From Streptomyces mirabilis (GTDB lineage: Bacteria; Actinomycetota; Actinomycetes; Streptomycetales; Streptomycetaceae), in assembly GCF_039503195.1 (NCBI RefSeq), contig NZ_JBCJKP010000001.1, positions 7,316,001 through 7,380,000 of the forward strand: DNA of 64,000 nucleotides. Reading direction: 5' to 3'. The number at the start of each line of letters is the position of its first letter. Position 1 is the stretch's first letter. Position numbers and translations under genes: made by a program. Below, one piece after another: positions 52,652 through 61,338 of this stretch. The notes beneath the pieces are model-generated. The model was not told the origin of the DNA and did not search any database. It saw nothing but the letters and a program-made list of their open reading frames with translations.

Positions 52652-53143
52652 TCACGAGGGCGACGGCGTCGCCGCGGCAGGGGTGGCCGAGGGGGCCGCC
52701 CGCTCGGCGAGACCAGGGAAGGCTACGCTCTCGCCGCGCCAACGCACCGCCCGCACCGCCGCCTCCCGCAGCGCCTCGGCGGCCGAGCGCCGCCGATCGC
52801 CCGAGGAGGCGCGTACGAGGTCGGAGTACACCCCGGCCACGCGTTCCTCCAGGTCGGCCGCGAGCTGTACGGCCGCGGCGGAGCCCTTCACGGCGAACGG
52901 CAGCGCGTACGCCGCCGCCGAGGCCTCCGGCCTGCCGCCCAGGTCCCGTACGGCGCGCGCGAGTTCGTCGCGCCGCGCCCGATGGGCGTCGTACGCCGAC
53001 CGGGCCTCGCCCCGGCGAGCCTCGTCGATCCTGCCGCCGACGACGCCGTACCCGTAGACGGCGGCGTGCTCGGCGGCGAGCGCGGCCTGCAACGCGCCGA
53101 GCTCGGCGGCCTTGGCGCTCTTCGTGTCCTCGGTCGTGCTCAC
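52652..53143 (-). CDS. Ferritin-like DUF4439 protein
   Basis: A 163-residue helical protein. The pattern LGALQAALAAEHAAVYGYGV, YDAHRARRDELARAVRDLGG and LADLEERVAGVYSDLVR is that of the ferritin-like DUF4439 family, with helices that may carry metal ligands (E, H, E). Function is unknown. The GTG start overlaps the preceding lipoprotein gene stop by four bases, so they are coupled. The ATG-less start is supported by that overlap. Confidence 0.75.
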   Translation of the reverse strand: MSTTEDTKSAKAAELGALQAALAAEHAAVYGYGVVGGRIDEARRGEARSAYDAHRARRDELARAVRDLGGRPEASAAAYALPFAVKGSAAAVQLAADLEERVAGVYSDLVRASSGDRRRSAAEALREAAVRAVRWRGESVAFPGLAERAAPSATPAAATPSPS

Positions 53144-53682
53144 TTGGCACCCTCCGTCAGCAGGAACGCGTGTGCGGCTCCGGCCGCGGCCACCGAGGCG
53201 AGCAGCCTGGCCAGCTCGCCCGGGACCGTCAGCAGGGCCTTCGTCCGCTGGTCGGCCAAGGTGCGCTCGGCGGTCGCGAGGTCGGCGAGGGCGTCCTTCT
53301 CCTGGGCGGGCACGGTGGGGGAGGGGCTGGGGTGCGCCGAGGCGGAGGACGAGGGCGAGCCGGAGGCGGAGGGCCGACTGCCGGCGGTTCCGCTGCCCCC
53401 GAACGCCTGCGCGTGCCGTACGACCTCCGCCCGCAGTGGCTTCAGCCGGGCCGCCAATGGGGGATGGGCGGTGATCACGGCGGAGTAGCGCGCCGCGAGC
53501 GACTCGCTGTCGCGGGCCGCACGCGCGCGTGTCCGGTCGGCGGCCGAGGGGCTCCGGACGGTGGTGACGGTGGACGGCTCGGGGGCGGAACAGCCCACGA
53601 GCACGAAGGCGCCCGCGGCGGAGGCGAGCAGGCTCCTTCGGCGCGGCCCCGAGAGGGTGCGCGACGGCAGGGTGAACGGCAC
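53140..53682 (-). CDS. Hypothetical lipoprotein
   Basis: A 180-residue protein with a twin-Arg-like head (GPRRRSLLASAAGAF) and lipobox VLVGC, so it should be anchored on the outer face of the membrane. The body is helical with a Ser/Pro-rich linker in the middle (SGSPSSSASAHPSPSPTVP). The family is not recognised. It is coupled to the DUF4439 gene by a GTGA overlap and is divergent from rimP. The two may work together at the cell surface; that is an inference from coupling only. Confidence 0.65.
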   Translation of the reverse strand: MPFTLPSRTLSGPRRRSLLASAAGAFVLVGCSAPEPSTVTTVRSPSAADRTRARAARDSESLAARYSAVITAHPPLAARLKPLRAEVVRHAQAFGGSGTAGSRPSASGSPSSSASAHPSPSPTVPAQEKDALADLATAERTLADQRTKALLTVPGELARLLASVAAAGAAHAFLLTEGAK

Positions 53683-53944
53683 GGCAGACGTCCTCGGCAG
53701 GCTCGTACGAAAGGGAGGGCGGCACGCCCGTGATCACGGTACCCGTGCCCCACGCGATCGACCCCCATGGGCTCGCCACCGCCGCTCGGCCCGGGACCTG
53801 TCGGGTGCGCCATTCCCCGCGCCCCTTGGGAGAGCCCCGTCGGGGGCGGGGGACGGTGGACGGCAACACCCTCCGCGACCGGATACCCTTTGAGCAGACA
53901 CACGACCAACCCACAACAGCACACGCGGCCGAGGAGTCACCCGG

Positions 53945-54451
53945 ATGAGCACCACCCAGAGCGAGAGGCTGCGAGTACTGCTGGAACCGCTCGTCAGCTC
54001 TCAGGGACTCGACCTCGAAGAGGTCGAAGTGGACTCGGTCGGACGCAAGCGTGTGCTGCGTGTAGTCGTCGATTCGGACGAAGGCGCCGACCTGGACGCG
54101 ATCGCCGATGTGAGCCGCGCGCTCTCGGCGAAGCTCGACGAGACGGACGCGATGGGCGAGGGCGAGTACACCCTCGAGGTCGGAACCCCCGGTGCCGAGC
54201 GCGAGCTCAAGGAGCACCGTCACTACGTACGCGCCATGGACCGCCTGGTGAAGTTCCAGCTGGGAGACGGCGGCGAGTTGATCGCGAGAATCCTCGACGT
54301 GGACGAAGAAGGAGTCGATGTCGAGGTGCCGGGCGTGAAGGGGCGCAAGCCCACCGCCAGGCGGCTCGTCTTCCAGGACATCGCCAAGGCCCGCGTCCAG
54401 GTCGAGTTCAACCGTAAGAACAAGAACGAAGAGAACGCAGAGGAGGCGTAG
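53945..54451 (+). CDS. rimP: Ribosome maturation factor RimP
   Basis: A 168-residue two-domain protein needed for 30S subunit maturation. The N-terminal domain has [20 protein letters not shown] and the conserved [20 protein letters not shown]; the C-terminal SH3-like domain begins near residue 90 ([20 protein letters not shown]). It starts the classic rimP-nusA-ylxR-infB order. The nusA start follows its stop after two bases. Confidence 0.95.
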   Translation: MSTTQSERLRVLLEPLVSSQGLDLEEVEVDSVGRKRVLRVVVDSDEGADLDAIADVSRALSAKLDETDAMGEGEYTLEVGTPGAERELKEHRHYVRAMDRLVKFQLGDGGELIARILDVDEEGVDVEVPGVKGRKPTARRLVFQDIAKARVQVEFNRKNKNEENAEEA

Positions 54452-54453
54452 CC

Positions 54454-55476
54454 GTGGACATCGACATGAGTGCCCTGCGGGGCTTGGTGCGGGAGAAGGA
54501 GATCTCCTTCGACCTGCTGGTCGAGGCGATCGAGTCGGCCCTCCTCATCGCCTACCACCGCACCGAGGGAAGCCGCCGCCACGCGCGCGTCAAGCTCGAC
54601 CGGGAGACCGGCCATGTGACCGTGTGGGCGAAGGAGGACCCCGAGGACCTGGAGGAGGGGCAGGAGGCGCGCGAGTTCGACGACACCCCGTCGGGGTTCG
54701 GCCGGATCGCCGCGACCACCGCCAAGCAGGTCATCCTGCAGCGCCTGCGGGACGCCGAGGACGACGCGACGCTCGGTGAGTACGCCGGGCGTGAGGGCGA
54801 CATCGTCACGGGTGTCGTGCAGCAGGGACGCGACCCCAAGAACGTGCTCGTCGACATCGGCAAGCTGGAGGCCATCCTGCCGGTGCAGGAGCAGGTCCCA
54901 GGAGAGACGTATCAGCACGGGGTGCGGCTGCGCTCGTACGTCGTTCGGGTGGCGAAGGGCGTACGCGGTCCGTCCGTCACCCTGTCGCGTACGCATCCCA
55001 ATCTGGTGAAGAAGCTCTTCGCGCTGGAGGTTCCGGAGATCGCCGACGGGTCCGTCGAGATCTCCGCGATCGCACGCGAGGCCGGTCACCGTACGAAGAT
55101 CGCCGTCCGGTCCACCCGTTCGGGTCTGAACGCCAAGGGCGCCTGCATCGGCCCCATGGGCGGCCGGGTGCGCAACGTGATGGCCGAGCTGAACGGCGAG
55201 AAGATCGACATCGTCGACTGGTCGGACGACCCGGCCGAGATGGTGGCGAACGCGCTCTCCCCGGCCCGTGTCTCCAAGGTCGAGGTCGTGGACCTCGCGG
55301 CCCGCTCCGCGCGCGTGACCGTCCCGGACTACCAGCTGTCGCTTGCGATCGGCAAGGAGGGCCAGAACGCCCGCCTCGCGGCCCGCCTCACCGGCTGGCG
55401 CATCGACATCCGCCCGGACACCGAGCAGCCGTCCGACGAGACCGCTCGGCGCGGCGCGGACCAGCACCGGGAATAG
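54454..55476 (+). CDS. nusA: Transcription termination/antitermination factor NusA
   Basis: A 340-residue NusA. The N-terminal RNA polymerase-binding part has [20 protein letters not shown]. The S1 domain (about 125-200) reads [20 protein letters not shown]. Two KH domains follow ([20 protein letters not shown], then [19 protein letters not shown]). The acidic repeats found in proteobacteria are absent, as usual in actinobacteria. GTG start two bases after the rimP stop. Confidence 0.95.
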   Translation: MDIDMSALRGLVREKEISFDLLVEAIESALLIAYHRTEGSRRHARVKLDRETGHVTVWAKEDPEDLEEGQEAREFDDTPSGFGRIAATTAKQVILQRLRDAEDDATLGEYAGREGDIVTGVVQQGRDPKNVLVDIGKLEAILPVQEQVPGETYQHGVRLRSYVVRVAKGVRGPSVTLSRTHPNLVKKLFALEVPEIADGSVEISAIAREAGHRTKIAVRSTRSGLNAKGACIGPMGGRVRNVMAELNGEKIDIVDWSDDPAEMVANALSPARVSKVEVVDLAARSARVTVPDYQLSLAIGKEGQNARLAARLTGWRIDIRPDTEQPSDETARRGADQHRE

Positions 55477-55566
55477 TTCTGAGCCGTAGGTGGCTTAGAT
55501 CACGACAACAACCGTTCGATTCTTGCCCCAAAGGGGTGAGGTCGGTGCGGGGAGGTAGACTTAAGA

Positions 55567-55845
55567 GTGTCTGGCCGGACGCGAGCCCGCGCATGCCCTG
55601 AACGCACCTGTGTGGGGTGCCGGGAGCGAGCGGCCAAGACTGATCTGCTGCGGACCGTGGCGGTCGAGGGTGAATGCGTCCCCGATCATCGCGGTACGCT
55701 GCCCGGCCGGGGCGCTTATGTGCACCCCGCCCTGGTCTGTTTCGACCTGGCGGTACGCCGCCGGGCGTTCCCAAGGGCGCTGCGTGCCCCGGGACCGCTC
55801 GACACAGCGGCGTTGCGCCTCTACGTCGAGCAGGCAACACCGTAA
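55567..55845 (+). CDS. YlxR-family RNA-binding protein (DUF448)
   Basis: A 92-residue basic protein with the family signature CPERTCVGCRERAAKTDLLR and later GRGAYVHPALVCFDLAVRRR. The position between nusA and infB is conserved widely. YlxR proteins bind RNA and affect transcription; the exact role in this organism is unknown. GTG start at 55567; GGGGAGG lies about 11 nt upstream, a little far. Confidence 0.88.
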   Translation: MSGRTRARACPERTCVGCRERAAKTDLLRTVAVEGECVPDHRGTLPGRGAYVHPALVCFDLAVRRRAFPRALRAPGPLDTAALRLYVEQATP

Positions 55846-55992
55846 GGAGCGTCGTACGGAACCCCCGTGCGGCCCTGGTACCCCGCGAGTTGGAAGTAGG
55901 TCGAGATTGCGATGAGCACTCGATGAGCACGCGATGAGTACGCCCATGAAGTAGCGACGGTCCGGACGCAACCCGGACCTAAAAGGAGCGAA

Positions 55993-58900
55993 GTGGCTAA
56001 GGTCCGGGTATACGAACTCGCCAAGGAGTTCGGGGTTGAGAGCAAGGTCGTCATGGCCAAGCTCCAGGAGCTCGGTGAATTCGTCCGTTCGGCGTCCTCG
56101 ACGATCGAGGCGCCCGTTGTACGCAAACTGACTGACGCCCTGCAGCAGGGCAGCGGTGGCGGCAAGCCCGCCCCCGCACGTAAGGCTGCCCCGGCGAAGC
56201 CGGGTGCCCCCTCTCCGGCGCAGGCTGCCCGTCCGGCCGCCCCGCGCCCGCCGGCCCCGAAGCCGGCCGTGGCCGAGCGCCCGGCCGCTGCTCCGGTCAC
56301 TCCGGCAGCTCCGGCGGCTCCGGTCACCCCGGCTGCTGCGGGTCCGCGCCCGACTCCGGGTCCCAAGCCCGCCCCGAAGCCCGCTCCGGCGGCTCCGGCT
56401 CCGGTCGCGGCCGAGTTCACCGCGCCCCCGTCGGCTCCCGCGGCTCCCGCCGCAGGTCCCCGTCCGGGCGCCCCGCGTCCCAGCGGCCAGGCTCCGCGTC
56501 CGGGCGGTGCCCGTCCGGCCGGTGGTCCCGGTCAGGGTGGTCAGGGTCGCGGCGACCGTCCCGAGCGCGGCGACCGTCAGGGCGCCCCGCGTCCCGGCGG
56601 CCAGGCACCGCGTCCCGGCGCTCGTCCGGCCGGCCCGCGTCCGGGCAACAACCCGTTCACCTCTGGTGGCTCCACCGGTATGGCGCGCCCGCAGGCGCCC
56701 CGTCCGGGCGGTGCCCCGCGTCCCGGTGGTGACCGTCCCGGCGGCGCTCCGCGTCCGCAGGGCGCGGGTCAGGACCGTGGTCCCCGTCCCCAGGGCGGTC
56801 CCGGCGGCGCTCCGCGCCCGCAGGGCGGTCCGGGCGGTGCCCGTCCGACTCCGGGCGGCATGCCTCGTCCGCAGGGTGGCGCTCCGCGTCCCGGCGGTGG
56901 CCCCGCCGGTAACCGTCCCAACCCCGGCATGATGCCGCAGCGTCCCGCTGCGGGCAGTCCGCGTCCCGGCGGTGGCCCCGGTGGCCGCGGTCCGGGTGGC
57001 GGCGGCGGTCGTCCCGGTGGTCCCGGTGGCGGCGGCGGTCGTCCGGGTGGCGGCGGCTTCGCCGGTCGTCCCGGTGGCGGCGGTGGCGGTTTCGCCGGTC
57101 GTCCGGCCGGTCCCGGCGGTGGCGGCGGCGGTTTCGCCGGTCGTCCCGGTGGTCCCGGCGGTGGCGGCGGTGGCCGTCCCGGCTTCGGCGGTCGTCCGGG
57201 TGGTCCCGGTGGCCGTGGTGGCACGCAGGGTGCGTTCGGCCGTCCCGGCGGTCCGGCGCGTCGTGGTCGCAAGTCGAAGCGGCAGAGGCGCCAGGAGTAC
57301 GAGGCCATGCAGGCCCCGTCGGTCGGCGGCGTGATGCTGCCTCGCGGCAACGGACAGTCCGTCCGCCTGTCGCGCGGTGCGTCCCTCACCGACTTCGCGG
57401 AGAAGATCGGCGCCAACCCGGCGTCGCTCGTCGGCGTGATGATGAACCTCGGCGAGATGGTCACTGCCACGCAGTCCGTCTCCGACGAGACGCTGAAGCT
57501 CCTCGCGGACGAGATGAACTTCGTCCTCGAGATCGTCAGCCCCGAGGAGGAGGACCGCGAGCTGCTCGAGTCCTTCGACATCGAGTTCGGCGAGGACGAG
57601 GGTGGCGAGGAGTTCCTCGTCGCGCGTCCGCCGGTCGTGACCGTCATGGGTCACGTCGACCACGGTAAGACCCGCCTTCTCGACACCATCCGCAAGACGA
57701 ACGTCGTCGCGGGCGAGGCCGGCGGTATCACGCAGCACATCGGTGCGTACCAGGTCACGACCGAGGTCAACGAAGAAGAGCGTCGCATCACCTTCATCGA
57801 CACCCCGGGTCACGAGGCGTTCACCGCCATGCGTGCCCGTGGTGCCAAGTCGACCGACATCGCGATCCTCGTGGTGGCGGCCAACGACGGTGTGATGCCC
57901 CAGACGATCGAGGCGCTGAACCACGCCAAGGCGGCCGACGTGCCGATCGTGGTCGCGGTCAACAAGATCGACGTCGAGGGCGCGGACCCGGTCAAGGTGC
58001 GCGGTCAGCTCACCGAGTTCGGTCTGGTGGCCGAGGAGTACGGCGGCGACACGATGTTCGTCGACATCTCCGCCAAGCAGGGTCTGAACATCGACCAGCT
58101 GCTGGAGGCCGTGGTCCTGACCGCGGACGCCTCGCTCGACCTGCGGGCCAACCCGGAGCAGGACGCGCAGGGCATCGCGATCGAGTCCCACCTCGACCGC
58201 GGCCGTGGTGCCGTCTCGACGGTCCTGGTCCAGCGCGGCACGCTGCGCATCGGCGACACGATGGTGGTCGGCGACGCGTACGGCCGTGTCCGGGCGATGC
58301 TCGACGACAACGGCAACAACGTCGAGGAAGCGGGTCCGTCGACCCCCGTCCTGGTCCTGGGTCTCACCAACGTCCCGGGCGCCGGCGACAACTTCCTGGT
58401 TGTCGACGAGGACCGCACGGCGCGTCAGATCGCCGAGAAGCGCGCGGCGCGTGAGCGCAACGCCAACTTCGCCCGCCGGGGTGTCCGGTTCTCCCTGGAG
58501 AACCTGGACGAGGCCCTCAAGGCCGGTCTGGTACAGGAACTCAACCTCATCATCAAGGGCGACGCGTCCGGTTCGGTGGAGGCCCTCGAGTCCTCGCTGC
58601 TCCAGCTCGACGTCGGCGACGAGGTCGACATCCGTGTCCTGCACCGCGGTGTGGGTGCGGTCACCGAGTCCGACATCAACCTGGCGACCGGCTCCGACGC
58701 CATCGTCATCGGCTTCAACGTCCGCGCTGCGGGCCGCGCGGCGCAGATGGCGGAGCGCGAGGGCGTCGACGTCCGGTACTACTCGGTGATCTACCAGGCC
58801 ATCGAGGAGATCGAGGCGGCCCTCAAGGGCATGCTCAAGCCGGAGTACGAGGAGGTCGAGCTCGGCACGGCGGAGATCCGCGAGGTCTTCAAGTCGTCCA

Positions 58901-59148
58901 AGCTGGGCAACATCGCCGGTGTCCTGGTCCGCTCGGGCGAGGTCAAGCGCAACACCAAGGCGCGACTCGTCCGCGACGGCAAGGTCATCGCGGAGAACCT
59001 CAACATCTCCGGGCTGCGTCGCTTCAAGGACGACGTCACCGAGATCCGCGAAGGCTTCGAGGGTGGTATCAACCTCGGAAACTTCAACGACATCAAGGTC
59101 GACGACGTCATCGCGACGTACGAGATGCGCGAGAAGCCGCGGGCGTAA
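55993..59148 (+). CDS. infB: Translation initiation factor IF-2
   Basis: A 1051-residue GTPase that brings fMet-tRNA to the 30S subunit. Two IF2N modules flank a long low-complexity part: [20 protein letters not shown] at the start and [20 protein letters not shown] near residue 465. The G domain begins near residue 553 with [31 protein letters not shown] and NKID. Domains II-IV follow to the end. GTG start with AAGGAG. The low-complexity part (about residues 55-420) is Pro/Ala-rich and then Gly/Arg/Pro-rich, longer than in most bacteria but usual for Streptomyces. Confidence 0.96.
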   Translation: MAKVRVYELAKEFGVESKVVMAKLQELGEFVRSASSTIEAPVVRKLTDALQQGSGGGKPAPARKAAPAKPGAPSPAQAARPAAPRPPAPKPAVAERPAAAPVTPAAPAAPVTPAAAGPRPTPGPKPAPKPAPAAPAPVAAEFTAPPSAPAAPAAGPRPGAPRPSGQAPRPGGARPAGGPGQGGQGRGDRPERGDRQGAPRPGGQAPRPGARPAGPRPGNNPFTSGGSTGMARPQAPRPGGAPRPGGDRPGGAPRPQGAGQDRGPRPQGGPGGAPRPQGGPGGARPTPGGMPRPQGGAPRPGGGPAGNRPNPGMMPQRPAAGSPRPGGGPGGRGPGGGGGRPGGPGGGGGRPGGGGFAGRPGGGGGGFAGRPAGPGGGGGGFAGRPGGPGGGGGGRPGFGGRPGGPGGRGGTQGAFGRPGGPARRGRKSKRQRRQEYEAMQAPSVGGVMLPRGNGQSVRLSRGASLTDFAEKIGANPASLVGVMMNLGEMVTATQSVSDETLKLLADEMNFVLEIVSPEEEDRELLESFDIEFGEDEGGEEFLVARPPVVTVMGHVDHGKTRLLDTIRKTNVVAGEAGGITQHIGAYQVTTEVNEEERRITFIDTPGHEAFTAMRARGAKSTDIAILVVAANDGVMPQTIEALNHAKAADVPIVVAVNKIDVEGADPVKVRGQLTEFGLVAEEYGGDTMFVDISAKQGLNIDQLLEAVVLTADASLDLRANPEQDAQGIAIESHLDRGRGAVSTVLVQRGTLRIGDTMVVGDAYGRVRAMLDDNGNNVEEAGPSTPVLVLGLTNVPGAGDNFLVVDEDRTARQIAEKRAARERNANFARRGVRFSLENLDEALKAGLVQELNLIIKGDASGSVEALESSLLQLDVGDEVDIRVLHRGVGAVTESDINLATGSDAIVIGFNVRAAGRAAQMAEREGVDVRYYSVIYQAIEEIEAALKGMLKPEYEEVELGTAEIREVFKSSKLGNIAGVLVRSGEVKRNTKARLVRDGKVIAENLNISGLRRFKDDVTEIREGFEGGINLGNFNDIKVDDVIATYEMREKPRA
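56455..57280 (+). repeat. Repetitive Gly/Pro/Arg-coding stretch inside infB
   Basis: Short units coding for [11 protein letters not shown] and [19 protein letters not shown] recur dozens of times. The DNA has a different codon flavour (many GGT and CGT) from the rest of the window. It is translated as the disordered linker of IF-2. Unequal recombination could change its length. Confidence 0.85.
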
Positions 59149-59160
59149 GCAGTGGCTCGA

Positions 59161-59194
59161 GCTGGCCGACGGTGAGAAGTCACCGTCGGCCAGC
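59161..59194 (+). terminator. Terminator of the nusA-infB operon
   Basis: GCTGGCCGACGGTGA and TCACCGTCGGCCAGC form a perfect 15-bp stem with a 4-nt loop, 12 bp after the infB stop. Confidence 0.93.
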
Positions 59195-59212
59195 TTGCCG
59201 TTTGGAAGATCG

Positions 59213-59254
59213 CGCAGTTCCCCGCGCCCCTTTCAGGGACGCGGGGAACTGTGT
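59213..59254. repeat. Dispersed hairpin repeat copy
   Basis: CGCAGTTCCCCGCG and CGCGGGGAACTG are arms of a strong hairpin. It is the same element as in the 15.6 kb and 46.9-47.1 kb intergenic regions and the best-preserved copy with both arms. It lies between the infB terminator and the DUF503 gene. Confidence 0.75.
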
Positions 59255-59384
59255 GAACGGCCCCTCGCCGGTGCGGGGGCGAAACTCCGTCGAGCGAGCC
59301 AGGGGTTCGTTGTACGGTTCTGATGTCCCTGCCAAGCGCATTGGCAGGCCATCTATCCCGTACCGGCGGGACATCCGGTTACAC

Positions 59385-59678
59385 ATGTATGTGGGGACGC
59401 TGTCCTTCGACCTGCTCCTCGGCGATGTGCACTCGCTCAAGGAGAAACGCTCTCTCGTCCGGCCGATCGTCGCTGAACTCCAGCGGAAGTACGCGGTGAG
59501 CGTGGCGGAGACGGGCAACCAGGACCTTCATCGCAGGGCCGAGATCGGCCTGGCGGTGGTCTCCGGAGACACCGAGCACCTCACCGACGTACTGGACCGG
59601 TGCGAGCGGTTCGTCGCGGCGCGACCGGAGGTGGAGCTGCTGTCGGTACGGCGCAGACTTCATACAGACGAAGACTGA
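59385..59678 (+). CDS. DUF503 family protein
   Basis: A 97-residue protein with YVGTLSFDLLLGDVHSLKEK, then RSLVRPIVAELQRKYAVSVA and VAETGNQDLHRRAEIGLAVV. The family is usual between infB and rbfA in actinobacteria and Gram-positives. Its function is not known; a ribosome-linked role is suspected from location. The ATG at 59385 gives the standard N-terminus. Confidence 0.88.
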   Translation: MYVGTLSFDLLLGDVHSLKEKRSLVRPIVAELQRKYAVSVAETGNQDLHRRAEIGLAVVSGDTEHLTDVLDRCERFVAARPEVELLSVRRRLHTDED

Positions 59679-59711
59679 CGGAACAAGCAAGGCGAAGAAG
59701 GAGACGGACCA

Positions 59712-60167
59712 GTGGCCGACAACGCGCGTGCCAAGAGGCTGGCGGACCTCATCCGAGAGGTGGTGGCCCAGAAGCTGCAGCGTGGGATCAAGGACCCGCG
59801 GCTCGGCACCCATGTCACCATCACGGACACCCGGGTCACCGGGGACCTCCGGGAGGCGACCGTCTTCTACACGGTCTACGGGGACGACGAGGAGCGCGCT
59901 GCCGCGGCCGCGGGCCTGGAGAGCGCCAAGGGCGTGCTCCGCTCGGCGGTCGGCGCGGCGGCGGGCGTGAAGTTCACACCGACGCTGACCTTCGTCGCGG
60001 ACGCCCTGCCGGACACCGCCAAGACGATCGAGGACCTGCTCGACAAGGCGCGGGCCTCGGACGCGAAGGTGCGCGAGGTCTCGGCCGGTGCCACCTTCGC
60101 CGGTGACGCGGACCCGTACAAGAAGCCGGGCGAGGACGACGAGACGGACGGCGACGCCGCGGAATGA
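59712..60167 (+). CDS. rbfA: Ribosome-binding factor A
   Basis: A 151-residue KH-like protein needed for 16S rRNA 5' end maturation. Typical blocks are RLADLIREVVAQKLQRGIKD, THVTITDTRVTGDLREATVF and VKFTPTLTFVADALPD. The tail is acidic (GEDDETDGDAAE). GTG start with AGGAGAC upstream; the stop overlaps the truB start by four bases (ATGA). Confidence 0.95.
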   Translation: MADNARAKRLADLIREVVAQKLQRGIKDPRLGTHVTITDTRVTGDLREATVFYTVYGDDEERAAAAAGLESAKGVLRSAVGAAAGVKFTPTLTFVADALPDTAKTIEDLLDKARASDAKVREVSAGATFAGDADPYKKPGEDDETDGDAAE

Positions 60168-61069
60168 CGCAGAAGACCAAGACGCCCGACGGGCTTGTCA
60201 TCGTCGACAAGCCGTCGGGCTTCACTTCGCACGACGTGGTCGCCAAGATGCGCGGGATCGCCAGGACCCGCCGCGTCGGACACGCCGGCACCCTCGACCC
60301 CATGGCGACGGGCGTGCTCGTCCTCGGCGTCGAGAAGGCGACCAAGCTCCTCGGGCACCTCGCGCTCACCGAGAAGGAGTACCTGGGGACCATCCGGCTC
60401 GGCCAGGACACGCTGACGGACGACGCCGAGGGCGACATCACCTCGTCCACCGACGCCTCTCGGGTGACCCGGGAGGCCATCGACGCCGGGGTCGCCCAGC
60501 TCACCGGGCGGATCATGCAGGTGCCGTCCAAGGTCAGCGCCATCAAGATCGACGGCGTGCGCTCGTACAAGCGGGCACGCGAGGGCGAGGACTTCGAGAT
60601 CCCGGCCCGCCCGGTGACGGTCTCCTCCTTCGCGGTGTACGACATCCGGGACGCCGTGGCCGAGGACGGCACGCCGGTGCTCGACCTGGTCGTCTCCGTG
60701 GTCTGCTCGTCCGGGACGTACATCCGGGCGCTCGCCCGGGACCTGGGCGCGGACCTGGGCGTCGGCGGTCATCTCACCGCCCTGCGCCGCACCCGCGTCG
60801 GCCCGTACAAGCTCGACTCCGCGCGCACCCTCGACCAGCTCCAGGAGGAGCTGGCCGTGATGCCGATCGCCGAGGCCGCCGCGGCCGCGTTCCCGCGCTG
60901 GGACGTGGACGCCAAGCGGGCCAGGCTGCTGCTCAACGGCGTACGCCTGGAGATCCCCGAGGAGTACGCGGGGGTGGGCGCGGTGGCCGTGTTCGACGCC
61001 GAGGGCCGGTTCCTCGCGTTGGTGGAGGAAGAGAAGGGCAAGGCGAAGAGCCTCGCCGTGTTCGGCTGA
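60164..61069 (+). CDS. truB: tRNA pseudouridine-55 synthase
   Basis: A 301-residue enzyme that makes pseudouridine 55 in the T loop of tRNAs. The catalytic Asp is in VGHAGTLDPMATGVLVLG. Other blocks are LVIVDKPSGFTSHDVVAKMR, KVSAIKIDGVRSYKRAREGE and SGTYIRALARDLGADLGVGG. A C-terminal PUA-like part follows. It is coupled to rbfA by overlap. Confidence 0.95.
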   Translation: MTQKTKTPDGLVIVDKPSGFTSHDVVAKMRGIARTRRVGHAGTLDPMATGVLVLGVEKATKLLGHLALTEKEYLGTIRLGQDTLTDDAEGDITSSTDASRVTREAIDAGVAQLTGRIMQVPSKVSAIKIDGVRSYKRAREGEDFEIPARPVTVSSFAVYDIRDAVAEDGTPVLDLVVSVVCSSGTYIRALARDLGADLGVGGHLTALRRTRVGPYKLDSARTLDQLQEELAVMPIAEAAAAAFPRWDVDAKRARLLLNGVRLEIPEEYAGVGAVAVFDAEGRFLALVEEEKGKAKSLAVFG

Positions 61070-61120
61070 GGCCGAGGCGCAGGCTGAGGGTGAGGCCCGT
61101 TCAGCTCGGGCGCCTGCCCA

Positions 61121-61158
61121 TGGAGCGGCGGTCACGGGGTTTCGTGCCCGCCGCTCCA
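61121..61158 (+). terminator. Terminator after truB
   Basis: TGGAGCGGCGG and CCGCCGCTCCA form an 11-bp stem, and ACG/CGT can extend it inside. It begins 52 bp after the truB stop, and the next 180 bp up to the following gene contain no other gene. Confidence 0.85.
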
Positions 61159-61338
61159 CGGTCCCCCTCGGTTCCCCCACCCAAGGGTGTATCCATCCGC
61201 CCTGCCCTATTCACCCCTTCGGGCAGGCGCTCGGAGTGAACCGAGGGAGCGGAAGGGGGCGCGTTTCTCGCGTGATCTGTCCCGCTGATCATTTGGCGCC
61301 TACCGTCGGAGGAAGGACCACGGCGGGGAGGTTCGAGC

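Noticed and set aside
56950..57200. Possible CRISPR-like or minisatellite array
   Set aside because: The periodic units are in-frame coding repeats of the IF-2 linker, without constant repeat/variable spacer structure.
55561..58644. Minus-strand frame of over 1000 codons opposite infB
   Set aside because: It is the complement of the repetitive infB linker and GTPase domains, giving Thr/Ala/Gly/Arg repeats. No ribosome site or family motif.
61159..61338. tRNA or small RNA gene between truB and the NTPase gene
   Set aside because: I looked for cloverleaf arms and a conserved T-loop and saw only short terminator-like hairpins.
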